The notes: generated by a model not told the origin, from the sequence alone. A stretch of 64,000 nt of DNA from Aliishimia sp965656085 (GCA_965656085.1 CBFHJA010000008.1:1-64000), one strand, 5' to 3'. Shown: positions 1-10,659, numbered from the stretch's first letter. A program made the numbers and translations.

Positions 1-3000
1 CGATGCGGTTTCCGTTGCGAATTTCACCTCTTCGATGCGCACAAGCGCCGTGAGCCGCGCCAGCCGCTCCTCAGTTGCCTCAACACGGGACCGATCAACG
101 CCGCGCTCCTGAACCGCCTGCATTTGCGGCAGGGCATCCTCGTGCCGTTTGCGGAACCGCTCGAAACCTTCCGCTCGCTCTTTTGCCCGCATTGCGATAT
201 TGGCGGGTGACAGGGCATTCAGCAGCTTGTCAGAACGGCAGAAATCCTTGACCTCGACAGACCAGCCATCAAGCAGGTTTTTCTCGGCGTTCAGGCTCTT
301 GTTGTTGGGCGGGATCAGGAAGGCCCGGTAATCCATCACACTGCCGCCGCTGGACTTGGCAAAGATGGAAACCTTGAACCCCCCATCGAGCGCAATATCC
401 TCGCGGCGCTCGGCAGCCGCACTTTGCAGGCGGTTGAGGGCATCGTACACCTTGCGCTCCCAGCCGCCTGTCCGAGAAGATCAGGTTGCTGAGGCTGTCA
501 GCGAGGCCGGTCTCGTACTTCGTCTTTTGCGCCACCGGATCACCGCCAAGGTCGATCAGGCCAGCATCAATGGCGGCGTTCTTGGCCTCCTGCTCTATGT
601 TAAGACGCTCCGACAGGGGAGTGTCTTTGCCCTTTGCCGCAACAACCGCGCCAAGAGCCTCGGCCACGCGCCCTTGCGCCTCGGCGTTGTCCTTCCAAAA
701 ACTGTCGGCAGTCACCTCTTGGACGACGCGATTGCCGGCCTCGTCTTCCTCGCCACGGAATATCCGGCCATCCTTGGTCAAGGTCATTGCGCCATAGGGC
801 AGCGTCGAAGAGTTTTCGCGCGCCGTGGTGGCGTCCTCCAGCGCCTGTTCGCGCGGCGGAATAGTGGCTTCGATCTTGTCTACGGCCTCATTGAGGGACG
901 CTTCCAGATCGCGGCCATCAGGGTGAACGGTGAACTCGCCCTTGCCGCCCTCCTTGCGCCCACCGGCATACATGGTGCCGTCCATCGCCGCGCGCCCGAG
1001 GATCATGTCAGGGTTTTCCGCGAAATATCGGTTCAGGCGCGTGCCGTTTGGCCCCTCAAATCCTGTCTCCAACCATGTCGCGTCATTGTCCGTCTCGCCT
1101 TCGCGGCGCTTCTGGAAAAACACGATGTCGGTTGTGACCTCCGTGTTCGCGTTTTCGGCAAATGCGGTGTTGGGCAGGCGGATCGCGCCAAGGAAACGGA
1201 AGTCGGGCGCCAGCGCTTTGCGGGCTTCCGGGTTCGGCGTGTCAAGGAAGCGGTGCGTCACCACCATGCTCATCACGCCGCCCTCGCGCAGAAGCTGGCC
1301 GGTCTTGGCAATGATGAAGTTGTGAACCTTCATCTTGCCCAGATCGGGATGCAGCGTCTTGTTGCCGATCTGCGTCGCGCCGAAAGGCGGGTTGCCAATG
1401 GCCACATCAAACGCGGCGCGCTTGAACGGCGCATCCTGAAACCCCATGCCGTCGAACACGCGAGCTTGCGGGTACAGGTGCTTGGCGATTTTGCCCGTGG
1501 TCGCGTCAAGCTCTGCTGCGAACCATTCCGTGTTGGCGGACAGATCAGCCGGTTGCAGCCCGAGGAAGTTGCCGGAGCCAATGGTGGGCTCCAGCGCGCG
1601 GCCGCCGTCGAAGCCAAAGTTGCGCATCGCGCGCCACATGGATTTGACCACGGTGCGGGATGTGTAGTGCGCGTCGTTGGTGGACCGCATCGCCGCGATG
1701 TATTCGTCGGTGGTCAGAAGCTCTTTGATCTCGGCCTGCGCCCGGCCCCATTGCGTTGTGGTGCCTTCGTGCTTGCCGTCGAACACGGTCTTGAGGCCAC
1801 CCCAGCCTACCCAGCGGGCGAGAACCGCTTGTTCTTCCGGCGTGGCGTAGCGGTTTTCTGTCTCAAGGGTGCGCACAAGGCGCAGGGCCTCGATGTTGGC
1901 GGCGAGCTTCTGCCCATCCGTGCCCTCCCCAAGCGGGAAGTCGTCGGCGATTACGAAGTTGGGCGGCGCGGTGCCTGCACGGGTATCTCCGGTGCGGTCA
2001 GATACTGATCCCGGACCATCGCCCAGGCTTCCGCCCGCGTCATCCCCGGCATCGCCTCCCGCGCCGTCTTCATATCCTTCTCCGCGTCCATAGTCAGCCG
2101 GTCCACTGTCAGGCGCTCCGTCCGGCTCCCCTGCTCCAGTCCGGTCTCCTTCAGGCGCAGGTTCTCCAGTATCGCCTTCTTGATCTGCATATTGTTCATC
2201 GGTGGCCTCCGGTTGCTCGGGCTGAACATTACCACCTTCTGCCGGGGCTTGCACGTCCTCTGCGAAGGGGTCGACGGTCCCGTCACGCATGTCGTTGATG
2301 AACTGCGTGAGATAGGGGCGCATGTTCTCTTGCGCCTCTTGGGTCAAGCCGTTGGCACTCAACCCGCGAACCATCGCCCGCGCCATGTCCATGATGTCCT
2401 GACCGGCCCGCCCAAAGGCGCGCACAGCGGCGATGAACATGGGCTTGGCCCTGGCATAGGTTTCGGCATCGAACGTCAGGCCGGAGGACAGCTTGTTAGT
2501 GCCGCCGAACAGGGCGTTCAGGCCGTCCACAATGTTGCCGATACCCTCTGCGGCATTGCTGGTCGCGCTTTGCGCTGCCTCGCCTGCGGTGCGGGGGGGT
2601 GTCTGCGGGTTATCCCGGCTACGGCGCTCTGCCTCGCCATAATCCCCGATCATCATGCCGTTCTCGATGGCTTGGCGCACCTTGCCTTGGGCGGTAGGCG
2701 TCAAATCCTTCCAATCGCGCTCGACATTGCGCTTGGCGACTTCTTTCAGGCCGCCCCCGTCTTTCAGACCCCAGCCGGTTGCAGTGAACACGCTCGCACG
2801 CTCGCCGTCGCTGGCGCTGTCCCATGCGGTTGCCGGGTCTTGGTCCGGAAGATCAACCATCGGCTTTTCTTCCATGGCGCCCGGCGTAGGGGCGGCAACG
2901 TTCGCTTCATCCCAGCCAGCATACCAACCGTTGGCCGCTGCGGCGTCGGTCGAGTCGATGTAGCTTGGCAGGCGGCGCGGCATATCGCGGGCGAAATCCT

Positions 3001-6000
3001 TGCGCCCCTGCTTGCGCGCCTCAGTTTCGTTCCCCTCGAAAGCCTCCGGCGAGGGATCATTCGGGGTTTCAGGTACCGCTCCGAACACATCGTCAAACGC
3101 TGCGTTCAAGATGTCGTCGGCAGACATTTCGGCAGGGTTGCTCTGGGGGCCCTGGCCATCTGCTGCCCGTCGGTCGCCTGCCTTCTTGATCTCGGCCTCG
3201 GCGCCTTTCTTGGCCCGCTCCAGCGCAACCCCAATCGCATTGGCCCGACTGTTCTCGCTGATCCCGCTTTCGACCTTGTAGGTTCCGGCAGGCTTGTCGC
3301 GTTTGACAACGGCTTTATAGGTTGGCCATTGATACCCCTCGGCCTCGGCTTCTTCCTTGGTCATGCGTCGAATGACGGTCAGCTCGTAACCTTCCGGCAT
3401 TTTCGGGTCATTGTCGCTGCGCTCGTCGAAGTCGGCCCAGGTCAGGGATTTGGCGGGCCGGTTTTGGTTGTCGCGGATGTAGCTTTCTGCCTCCTGCACA
3501 AGCTGCTCACTGACCGGCTTTCGTCCATCAACCATGAACTTCCGGAAAGCCTCAGTGTCGTTGATTTCGCCAGCCAGAACGCGCGCACGGCGCAGCATGA
3601 TTTTTGCCGCACCTTGATCTTCCGCGCGCGTCTCTCCATCCGGCACCCCTCCTGGAAGGCTGGAGGCGCCCTGGGTCGGGTTCTTTGTTTCGGCCTTCCG
3701 CTTGGCAAACGGCATGTCGATCGGCTGCGTCGGGGTTTTGGTTTCTCCCGAAGCCAGCCACGCCTTGAGGTTCTCGACGTTGGTCTCGGTGAACGATCCG
3801 ATGCGGCTGTTGCCGCTGCCATCCGAGAAGCCATCGCGATAGATGCCAAGGGCTGCACCGCGCGCCGTAGTGCCGATGATGACCTTGTGCTCGTCCATCT
3901 TCTGGGTTTCAGGATCGACCTGGTTGATGATCAGGACGTAATCGCTGTCAGGCACGTCGCCCATGTAGAAGTCGACGTGATCGCCGTCAGCGCCTTCCGT
4001 GCGCAGGATCCGGCCATAGTGGGCAGGCATAGTGACGGACCACCGGGTTTTGCCGTCAGGCGCCTTTTTGCTGCGCTCGCTGCCCTTGGCGTTCTCAATG
4101 GAAAGGGTCAGGCCGTTCCATTGGACCTTGCCCGTCTTGTAATTTTCGGCCTCCTTCTGCGCGTCTGTCGGGTTGGGATCGGCCTGCGCTGCGGCCTGCT
4201 CGACCTCTTGGCGGGTTGGGGCGAGGAGTTTCAGGATGCCCCGCTGCGCACGCTGGCCGCGATTTGCCTGCTCAGCCGGATCGTCAAAGAGCATCGGCAC
4301 GCCATCGCGGTAGACCAGTGCGGGATCGCGCTCGATCATGTCCATGAGGCTGCCGAGCTGTTCGTCGCGCAGGTTGGCCGAGGATGCGATCAGTGCCCCC
4401 ATGTCACGCGCGAGCGAATAGAACTTTTCGTTGCCTGCGGTCCGGCGCATCATCTTGCCGTCAGGCTTCGTGATCTGGATCTGCTTGTCCGTCACCTTGG
4501 CCACGCTACCAATGCCAGGAAGGACGTCGCCTTCGCGCGCATTTGCCAGCGCGACATTGCCAAGGCTCATGTCGCTGTTGTCCCCGATACCGTTAACAGG
4601 CGCGTCAGCGCGCGCCTTGCGCATGTTCAGCTTGCGGTTCGGGTAATCGACCTCGGCCGGGGTAGCGCGATCTTGCTCGCGCCTGTTGTTTGGGTTACGC
4701 TTAGCCTGCAACGGCTCGGAAGGGGAAGGGCCTTCCGGCAATTCGACACCCCCCTCCATACTACGGGTGCCGGGCCGTTGCTTTTCAAAGGCAGTCAGCA
4801 ACCAGGTTTTGGCATCGCCCTGCCAATCGAGGCTTACAACAAACTGATCTTTAGGGTTCGAAAGTCTCACTCGATTGGGGCTGCGCGTTTGGACGCTTGC
4901 GCGGGAAATTCGCCCTTGAAGATCGTCGAGAACCTCGGGGTGCCGCTTCCTTATCTTGGCTAGCCCATAGCCGGTGCCGGGTTTGTCGCCCTCTTTTCCC
5001 CAAACCAGCGCAATTGGACCCACGTCGGGATGCGACAGTGCGCCAGGTGCCTCGCCTGTCTTGCGGCGCTCCAACTCAAGCGCCGCACCCTTCCAGTCAC
5101 CCTCATAGCCAGTGATAACAGGACCAAAAGGTCCTTCGGCCGCCGCTCCGCCATCAATGGGGCTTGGCGTCAGTGCAGCGTCGGTGTCTGCGTCTCCAAC
5201 TGCATCAGCCACACCTTGCGCAGCGCCTTGCTCAACGGGTCCGAGTGCAGCACCGTCGCGCCCGTCTCCAACACCTGCTCGATCAGCGTCACCTCCAGAG
5301 GCGTCAACTCCCCCGCCCTCAACAGCGATTCCATCGCCTCCCACGCCGTCATTCGATACACCTTCTGACCCCTCCTGCTGGCGAACACCGATGAACCCCT
5401 CACCAAAGGGCTCGATTGCGTAGCCTGCGCCGAGACGATTGTGCGCCAGTGCCTCACTTGGGAACACGACGGGCTGACCTCGCTCGTCGGTGAACACGCC
5501 CTCGTCGATCCGGCTTTGCTCCTCGCGCTCCCGGCGCTGGCGGTCCTCCACGTCGGCGGCGATTGCCCCTACGTCCTCGCGCATCGCCCCAAGCGCGTCC
5601 TGCAAAGTCATCTGGTACGCTTCGTCGGGCGGCATGCCATCGGCTTCGCGGATCGCCACGCGCTCCATGAACGCATCAGGGTCAACGCCTGCGGGTACAG
5701 GTGGCATGGGGGCGGCTTGTGGCTGTGCGAGGGGAATAACCTCGCCTGCGGGGGGCTGTGTGGCCTGCGCCATCGAAACAGATGCAGCAACCGGCGAAAC
5801 GATCACGTTGCCGCTGGCGATGTCGGCCAGGTCAATTTCGGCGAGCGATCCGTCGGGCCCGCGGAAGGACGCATAACCGCCCGCTACGTCCTCGCCCACA
5901 AAGATCGCCTCGATCGGGTCACTCAACTCGCCGGTTTCAGGGTCGACTAACTGGATCTGGACGGGCTGCTCCTTGTTGAACCCCCCAAGTGCGGCTTGAG

Positions 6001-6796
6001 GCGCGCCCTCCAAGGCATCTGTCATCGGGGAGGGCAACGCTGCGCTCTGTGCCGGATCGGGTTGTTGTGGCGTCACAACGTCCGACGTAGGCGTTGGCGC
6101 CTCCTGCGGCTGCTCCGAGGGAGACGCAGCTACAGGAGGCACCGTCCCGGCTGCCTGATCGGGTCCGGGAGGAACGGTCCCATCATCAGCGCCGGGGTCC
6201 GGGAGTGGCTTGGGCTCGCGGTTGCGGTAGGCGTCATATCCCGCGCCAATGCCGCCAGCCGTGGCGCCCAAGGCCGCGCCGACAAGGGCCGCCTCTGTTG
6301 CGCCCTCTGTCCATCCTCGGTCGGGATCGTAGAGCTGCTGCGCGACCATATTGTTGGCTACGGTGGCAAGGTACTCCTGCGCGGCTTCTTCGCCCGCTGA
6401 TTGCGCAATGTCGGCAAACCGCTTCATCACGCCGTTGCCGACTTTCTGGCGGACGCCTTGAGGCAGGTATTTGAACGCGCGCGCGATGGGGCGGATTTCC
6501 GACGTCCCGATCAGCGCGCCCCAGCGCGCCGCCCGCTCGGCGGTTGCTTCATCCGCACCCATTTCGCGGGCTTCGCGGTAGAGCTGGCTGGTGTTCATGG
6601 CAGCACCAATGCCCGCGCCGGTGCCGATTGCCGCGACCGTGCCGCCCACCGGCGTCGATGCGACCGAACCCGCCACGCCTGCCGCCAGGGACGCACGCCC
6701 CATGCCCGCAAGATTCCCGGCGCCCTCGAAAAACTGCGCCCAGAAAGAGCGATCTTCCGGGTTTGGCGCGCCGAACGTGTCGGAATGCTGGCTCAA
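1..6796 (-). CDS. Giant polyvalent protein of a mobile element, frameshifted, runs off the left edge
   Basis: This very large multidomain protein is of the type carried by phages and conjugative elements, where such proteins are thought to enter the recipient cell and protect or process the incoming DNA. About 2,100 residues read cleanly. Residues 30-190 are Ala/Gly-rich and hydrophobic, followed by a Pro-rich linker. A barnase/EndoU/colicin-like nuclease domain (GYGLAKIRKRHPEVL) lies near 600. An inorganic-pyrophosphatase-like domain (HYGRI, GADGDHVDFYMGD) lies near 935. The N6-adenine methylase has VGWGGL near 1,690, EPTIGSGNFLG near 1,739 and catalytic NPPF at 1802-1805. The start is TTG at 6796, in a TTGA overlap with the upstream stop. 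Near 462-475 the frame shifts by one base, and the new frame stays open to position 1. A helicase domain usually follows this methylase but would be outside the window. Domain names are from motif memory. Confidence 0.8.
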
Positions 6797-7053
6797 TTCC
6801 CAAAGGTTTCCTCCCTATGCGGCACCCGCTTTGGCTGAAACCCGACCTCCTCAAGGATCCTCGTGGCTGAATCCGGGCTGACACGCTCGCGCGGCTGATG
6901 GTCGGGCTTTGGCGCTGGCCTGCGCGCCTTGTGGCGCTCGACCTTCTCCCGGCGGATGGCTCGCAAGTGGCGGATGATGTGCCCCTCGTTCGGGATCGTC
7001 TTGGGCTCGGCGATGAGGTGGCGCCTGCGGCGGTTTTTGGCTTTGCTGCTCAC
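6793..7053 (-). CDS. Small basic hypothetical protein of the integrated element
   Basis: Protein of about 86 residues, rich in Arg and Lys (KNRRRRHL near the N-terminus), with no family I recognise. I place the start at GTG 7053 because it overlaps the TGA of the upstream replication gene as GTGA. Its own stop overlaps the TTG start of the polyvalent gene as TTGA. This double coupling argues that it is a real gene translated with its neighbours. The frame is also open further upstream, but that part would lie inside the replication gene in another frame. Its basic character suggests nucleic acid binding, which is inference only. Confidence 0.55.
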   Translation of the reverse strand: MSSKAKNRRRRHLIAEPKTIPNEGHIIRHLRAIRREKVERHKARRPAPKPDHQPRERVSPDSATRILEEVGFQPKRVPHREETFGN

Positions 7054-7802
7054 GAGTGCCCTCCGGCGATTTTTCTCCAACGGTCGATCTTGGCGCTGCG
7101 CTCGGTGTTTTGCTTGGGGGCGGCGTTCGGTTGCGCTTCGAGCGCCTTGCGAACCCAATTTCGCCACGTTGCCTGCCAATCGAGCTTGACCGCATCGCGC
7201 CCCGGCTTTGCCACCCAGTAATCGCGAAACTTTGCGGCCTCGGCCCGAACGGTTACTTCGGGCAAGCCCTCATTGACTGCCCACTCTCCCCAGTCTCTCG
7301 GCAAAACCCAATCTGGCGGAAGCCGATTTCCTTTTTTTGGAGAACCGTAAGGTTCTCTTTTTTTACTCTGGCTTCTGGCTTCTGGCTTCTGGGGTTTATC
7401 CCCACCGTTAACCTCACCCTTATCCAACGCCTGATTTGTCTTTTTATTACATAGGCTTGGATTACCCCCATTACGGCCATTTTTGCGAGCGGTTGCCGTC
7501 TTCTTCGCCATGCGTGCCAGTTTCCGCGAGTAGATAACGCCCGCGCGCGTCCGGGAGAAAACGCCCGCCGTTTCCAGTTCGCCAAGCATTGCTGCGATCT
7601 GTTCGGGGGGCGCTCCTACGAGGACGCCGAGTTGCGTTTCTGTCGGGGAATGGCCGTTGACGAGAAGGTGGCCGTAAGGGGTGGCCTCGTGCATTATGCA
7701 GATCATTTCGATCCACAAACCCCGCGCGGCGAGGCTGCACATTCTGAGCGCTGGGTCAGAGCGCCAGTCTGACGTGTAAAATTTCACCCATGGGTTAGCC
7801 AT
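7050..7802 (-). CDS. Phage-type replisome organiser / replication initiation-like protein
   Basis: The N-terminus (MANPWVKFYTSDWRSDPALR, then AARGLWIEMICIMHEA) matches the start of a family common in alphaproteobacterial prophages and thought to act at the element's replication origin. The middle (about 95-170) is low-complexity and basic with Asn, Lys and Gln, and the C-terminal part (PPDWVLPRDWGEWA, then WQATWRNWVRKA) resembles the DnaT/replisome-organiser C-terminal domain. I prefer ATG 7802 over an upstream in-frame ATG at 7829 because the conserved N-terminus begins there and a GGGGG stretch precedes it. It overlaps the next gene by GTGA. The linker carries a 7-bp tandem repeat (7367-7392) and a hairpin flanked by runs of seven A or T (7331-7364). 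Confidence 0.65.
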   Translation of the reverse strand: MANPWVKFYTSDWRSDPALRMCSLAARGLWIEMICIMHEATPYGHLLVNGHSPTETQLGVLVGAPPEQIAAMLGELETAGVFSRTRAGVIYSRKLARMAKKTATARKNGRNGGNPSLCNKKTNQALDKGEVNGGDKPQKPEARSQSKKREPYGSPKKGNRLPPDWVLPRDWGEWAVNEGLPEVTVRAEAAKFRDYWVAKPGRDAVKLDWQATWRNWVRKALEAQPNAAPKQNTERSAKIDRWRKIAGGHS

Positions 7803-7863
7803 TGGAATACCCCCACGCCCGTGGAGCATCCCAGATCCTGTTGAGTGCCAGATTCATGTTCAT
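7795..7863 (-). CDS. Possible 22-residue coupling peptide
   Basis: A 22-codon frame starts with ATG 7863, inside the ATGA overlap with the stop of the upstream HTH/zinc-ribbon gene. It ends with TAA 7797-7795, just inside the start of the replication gene. The peptide (MNMNLALNRIWDAPRAWGYS, then NG) matches nothing I know. Its position, filling the gap exactly and touching both neighbours, suggests a translational-coupling leader rather than a functional protein. It could also be chance. Confidence 0.3.
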   Translation of the reverse strand: MNMNLALNRIWDAPRAWGYSNG

Positions 7864-8459
7864 CGTGGCGGTTGCGATCGGCCCCAGGCGCCGACCAGAA
7901 CCGCCTCTCCAGCCTCCGCCAGCGTCCGCACATAGGCCGCAACCGAGCGCGCCTTCGCTACGCCGGTCTCTTGCCTCATCATGAGGTTCAGGTCTCGCGC
8001 CGCGCGCCCGCTTTCGTGTGCGCAGGTCTCGGTCGTATTGGGATTACGCTGTTCCGCGCATGGCTCTTTCAATGCAATCGAAGCAAACTGAAACAGATGC
8101 GCACCGCATTCCGAGCACTGCGCAGTGAGAAGCTTCGTGCCGTTGCGCGACGGTCTTTCCTCGATGCTCCCAGGCACAGGAAACACCGCCATCTTGCATC
8201 CCTTGCACCTGAACTCTCCGGGGCGCAGGTTGGTCCGGTCGCGCTTGCGCCGCGCGTCGTGAAAGGCCTTGACGGTTGCTCCGCGAAACAGGTGTGGCCG
8301 CGCCTGATCCACGCGTTGCAACCCGGCTTTCCCCCAATTGGTCACCGTATTCTTCGAAACGTTGAACAAACCCATCAAGTCCTCGGCGGAATAGACGCGA
8401 TGCTCTTTGAGCCTGATACTTTTGTAAGAGCGCGACACGATGGTCCCCTCCGGTAGCAA
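7860..8459 (-). CDS. HTH and zinc-ribbon protein of the integrated element
   Basis: Protein of 199 residues. Residues 20-50 look like a helix-turn-helix (VYSAEDLMGLFNVSKNTVTN), consistent with DNA binding. A four-cysteine zinc ribbon follows, with CKGC near 85 and CSEC near 117. The C-terminal 60 residues are Ala/Arg-rich and predicted helical, without a motif I recognise. It lies between the AlpA-like gene and the replication gene on the same strand and overlaps the following small frame by ATGA. A role as element regulator is inference from the HTH and the position. ATG 8459 is the only good start and is preceded by GGAGGGGA. Confidence 0.55.
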   Translation of the reverse strand: MLPEGTIVSRSYKSIRLKEHRVYSAEDLMGLFNVSKNTVTNWGKAGLQRVDQARPHLFRGATVKAFHDARRKRDRTNLRPGEFRCKGCKMAVFPVPGSIEERPSRNGTKLLTAQCSECGAHLFQFASIALKEPCAEQRNPNTTETCAHESGRAARDLNLMMRQETGVAKARSVAAYVRTLAEAGEAVLVGAWGRSQPPR

Positions 8460-8519
8460 GGGCGGGCAGCTTGATTTTCGGGCTGCCGCGAAGATCAGAT
8501 GTTCAGAGGAATTTGAGCT

Positions 8520-8729
8520 CTACGCCTGCGGCTCGCTCGGATCGTAGCGGTTCGTTTCCGCCCATGCGTTCAGGTCCGCACCGCGGTAGACGATCTTGCG
8601 GCCCAGCTTGTAGTAGGCCGGGCCCATGCCCTTGTGGCGCCATTGCGCCAGCTTGTCCCGATCGCCAATGATGTTGAGTTCTGGGTCGCCAAGAACATAG
8701 AGGCGATCTTGCTCGAAGAGGTTTGCCAT
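8520..8729 (-). CDS. AlpA/excisionase-like small HTH protein
   Basis: Protein of 69 residues with the compact shape of the AlpA/Xis winged-helix family: a strand, an HTH with KLAQWRHKGMGPAYYKLGR, then the short KIVYRGADLNAWAE. Proteins of this kind bind element DNA and either direct the integrase towards excision or activate its expression. It lies between the integrase-coupled gene and the HTH/zinc-ribbon gene on the same strand, as expected for a control protein of an integrated element. Fold and length support the family; the precise function is inferred. Confidence 0.7.
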   Translation of the reverse strand: MANLFEQDRLYVLGDPELNIIGDRDKLAQWRHKGMGPAYYKLGRKIVYRGADLNAWAETNRYDPSEPQA

Positions 8730-8773
8730 CTTTCAGTTTCTTTCCACTGCGTTGACTTACAGTGGCAAAATGG

Positions 8774-9475
8774 TCAGTCGCTGACGTAAAATGGCAGTCC
8801 CCGATTTTGAAATCGGGGGCCATAAATCATTGATTCATATGTAAAAGAAATTTGTTCGTCCGGGTCGACATAGGGCTTGTTCGTACCTTTTGGGCAAGTT
8901 TCGGAAATCCGCTGGCGGATTTTTTCCGCGACGAACAGAACTATTTCGGGGCGCATATTTTGGTCCTCGCAGAGGTCCATCGCCATGCCGAGATGGACGA
9001 TCCCGCGATAGGTTTGCCAACTCTCTCGGACCACGTCTTTGTCCCTGGCGCCGCTGATCTTGTGCTCCCTCCCGGCCGCAGTCACTTGATACAAGATGCC
9101 ATTTCGCGTCTGAACGCCTTCAAACTTGCCGTCACGGATTGAATTGTCGACGAGCTTGCCAACATGCTCAGCGACGTTCAGTCGTCGCTCATACCTGTCT
9201 TCATATTGGCGCGATACGCGCGTGAACTCGTAAATCGCCTCGTGACGGTCATGCGACGTCTTGCTTGCCCATTCGGCGAGAGGTCTGTTTTCAGGTTCAT
9301 TGATCCAGTCGCTGCCGTGGCGTTTTGAGATATTTTTCAGCCGCCCCTCGATGACGTCGTGCTTCACATGGCGAATTGCAGCCAGCCTCTCCTCATGCGT
9401 CTCAGGGCTCAGCGCGACACGAAAAAGCTCCAGAAACATGAGCTCCTGCTCGTTGATCGATACTCTGTGCGCCAC
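8774..9475 (-). CDS. Orphan protein translationally coupled to the integrase
   Basis: Protein of 233 residues that I do not recognise. It is soluble and charged, with long predicted helices in the first 140 residues (FLELFRVALSPETHEERLAA, then RVSRQYEDRYERRLNVAEHV) and a mixed C-terminal part. No signal peptide, membrane segment or obvious catalytic motif is visible. The start is GTG 9475, whose first base is the last base of the integrase TAG stop, so the two are translated together. Genes in this slot of integrative elements are often cargo or defence genes, but nothing in the sequence shows that here. Confidence 0.6.
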   Translation of the reverse strand: MAHRVSINEQELMFLELFRVALSPETHEERLAAIRHVKHDVIEGRLKNISKRHGSDWINEPENRPLAEWASKTSHDRHEAIYEFTRVSRQYEDRYERRLNVAEHVGKLVDNSIRDGKFEGVQTRNGILYQVTAAGREHKISGARDKDVVRESWQTYRGIVHLGMAMDLCEDQNMRPEIVLFVAEKIRQRISETCPKGTNKPYVDPDEQISFTYESMIYGPRFQNRGLPFYVSD

Positions 9476-10659
9476 TAGCTCTCAGCCCCAGAAGCAGATG
9501 TAATGAATTTCGACCAGTCTTTCATCAGAGCCCGCCGACGGTCCAGCAAATCCGACCTGGCATAGGCCCGCTCCACATCCGATCCCACCGAGTGGGCCAA
9601 ACTCTTTTCGGCAACCTCGCGCGGGACATTGGCCACTTCCGACGCCCAGTCGCGGAAGGTCGAGCGGAACCCGTGGACCGTCACGCCCTCGACATTCATC
9701 CGGCGGAGCAACATCAACATCGACATATTCGACAGCGGTTTGTGCCGCTTCTGGCCCTCGAACACATACTCCGACTTCAGCGCCTTCAGCGGCTCGATGA
9801 TCGCCAGCATCTCCTCCGTCAGAGGTACCCGGTGCACCTCGCCGGTCTTCATGCGCTCCGCCGGGCAGGTCCACAGACGCGCGTCGAAGTCGAGCTCCGC
9901 CCAGCGCAGGCCGAGCACCTCCCCCGTCCGCGATCCGGTCAGGCAGGTGAACATCAGCGCCTTCGCCGCCATCGCGTTGCGCGTCTTCAGATCCGCATAG
10001 AAGGCCGGCACGTCTTTCCAGTGCATCGCCTTGTGGTGCTTCGGCCGCGCCTTCACCTTGGGCAGCGCCCCGGCGTCCTTGATCGCCGTGACCGGGTTCT
10101 CACCGGACCGGAACCCTTTCGAGCGCGCCACGTCCAGAACGGTCTTGATCCGCTGCGCCAGACGCTTGGCGGTCTCGTGCTTCTCGGTCCAGATCGGCGC
10201 GAGGCACATCATCACCTCCGGCTGGCCAAAGCTATCGATGGGCATCCGCCCGATCTTCGGGAAGGCGTAGTCCCGCAGCGTGTTGATCCATTGCTGCCCG
10301 TGCTTGGCGTTCTTCCAGGTCGGCATCCGGTCGATATGCACCTGCTGGGCGACTTCCTCGAAGGTCGGGATTTCCTGCCGGGCGTTGAACCGCGGGTTCA
10401 GCCCTTGCTTGGCCATGCGCCGATATTCCAGCGCCCGTTCCCGCGCCTGATTGAGCGTGACGATATCCGCGCCGCCCAACCCGAAATCCGTCCGCAGCGG
10501 CGCGCCGTTCTTGTTCTTCTGCCCCTTGACCACGACCCGCACGATCCAGCGCCGCGCGCCGGAGGGATCGACCACCAGATACAGACCGTTTCCATCCCCG
10601 TGCCGCCCAGCGCCGAGATTCTCCACGAGCTTCTTGGTGAGCTTGCCAGATAGAGCCAT
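9475..10659 (-). CDS. P4-type tyrosine site-specific integrase
   Basis: This enzyme integrates and excises the mobile element by site-specific recombination. The N-terminal 90 residues form the DUF4102-type arm-binding domain (DGNGLYLVVDPSGARRWIVR). Then come a SAM-like core-binding domain and the catalytic domain, with Arg in TGSRTGEVLGLRW, the HGFR box in VTVHGFRSTFRDWA, and the nucleophile Tyr in VERAYARSDLLDRR. At about 394 residues its length is normal. I chose ATG 10659 (MALSGKLTKK) because family members begin this way; an in-frame ATG lies at 10683. The gene lies 124 bp from the 3' end of tRNA-Arg, the usual arrangement for integrases that use a tRNA gene as attachment site. Confidence 0.9.
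   Translation of the reverse strand: MALSGKLTKKLVENLGAGRHGDGNGLYLVVDPSGARRWIVRVVVKGQKNKNGAPLRTDFGLGGADIVTLNQARERALEYRRMAKQGLNPRFNARQEIPTFEEVAQQVHIDRMPTWKNAKHGQQWINTLRDYAFPKIGRMPIDSFGQPEVMMCLAPIWTEKHETAKRLAQRIKTVLDVARSKGFRSGENPVTAIKDAGALPKVKARPKHHKAMHWKDVPAFYADLKTRNAMAAKALMFTCLTGSRTGEVLGLRWAELDFDARLWTCPAERMKTGEVHRVPLTEEMLAIIEPLKALKSEYVFEGQKRHKPLSNMSMLMLLRRMNVEGVTVHGFRSTFRDWASEVANVPREVAEKSLAHSVGSDVERAYARSDLLDRRRALMKDWSKFITSASGAES

Noticed and set aside
2180..4963. 927-codon open frame opposite the polyvalent gene
   Set aside because: It is a shadow of the minus-strand polyvalent gene, which carries recognisable domains; the plus-strand product has no motif.
7340..7364. Programmed -1 frameshift site (A7 run before a hairpin) in the replication gene
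   Set aside because: In the reading frame the run is T-AAA-AAA-AGA, so re-pairing after a -1 slip would be poor, and no useful product follows in the other frame.
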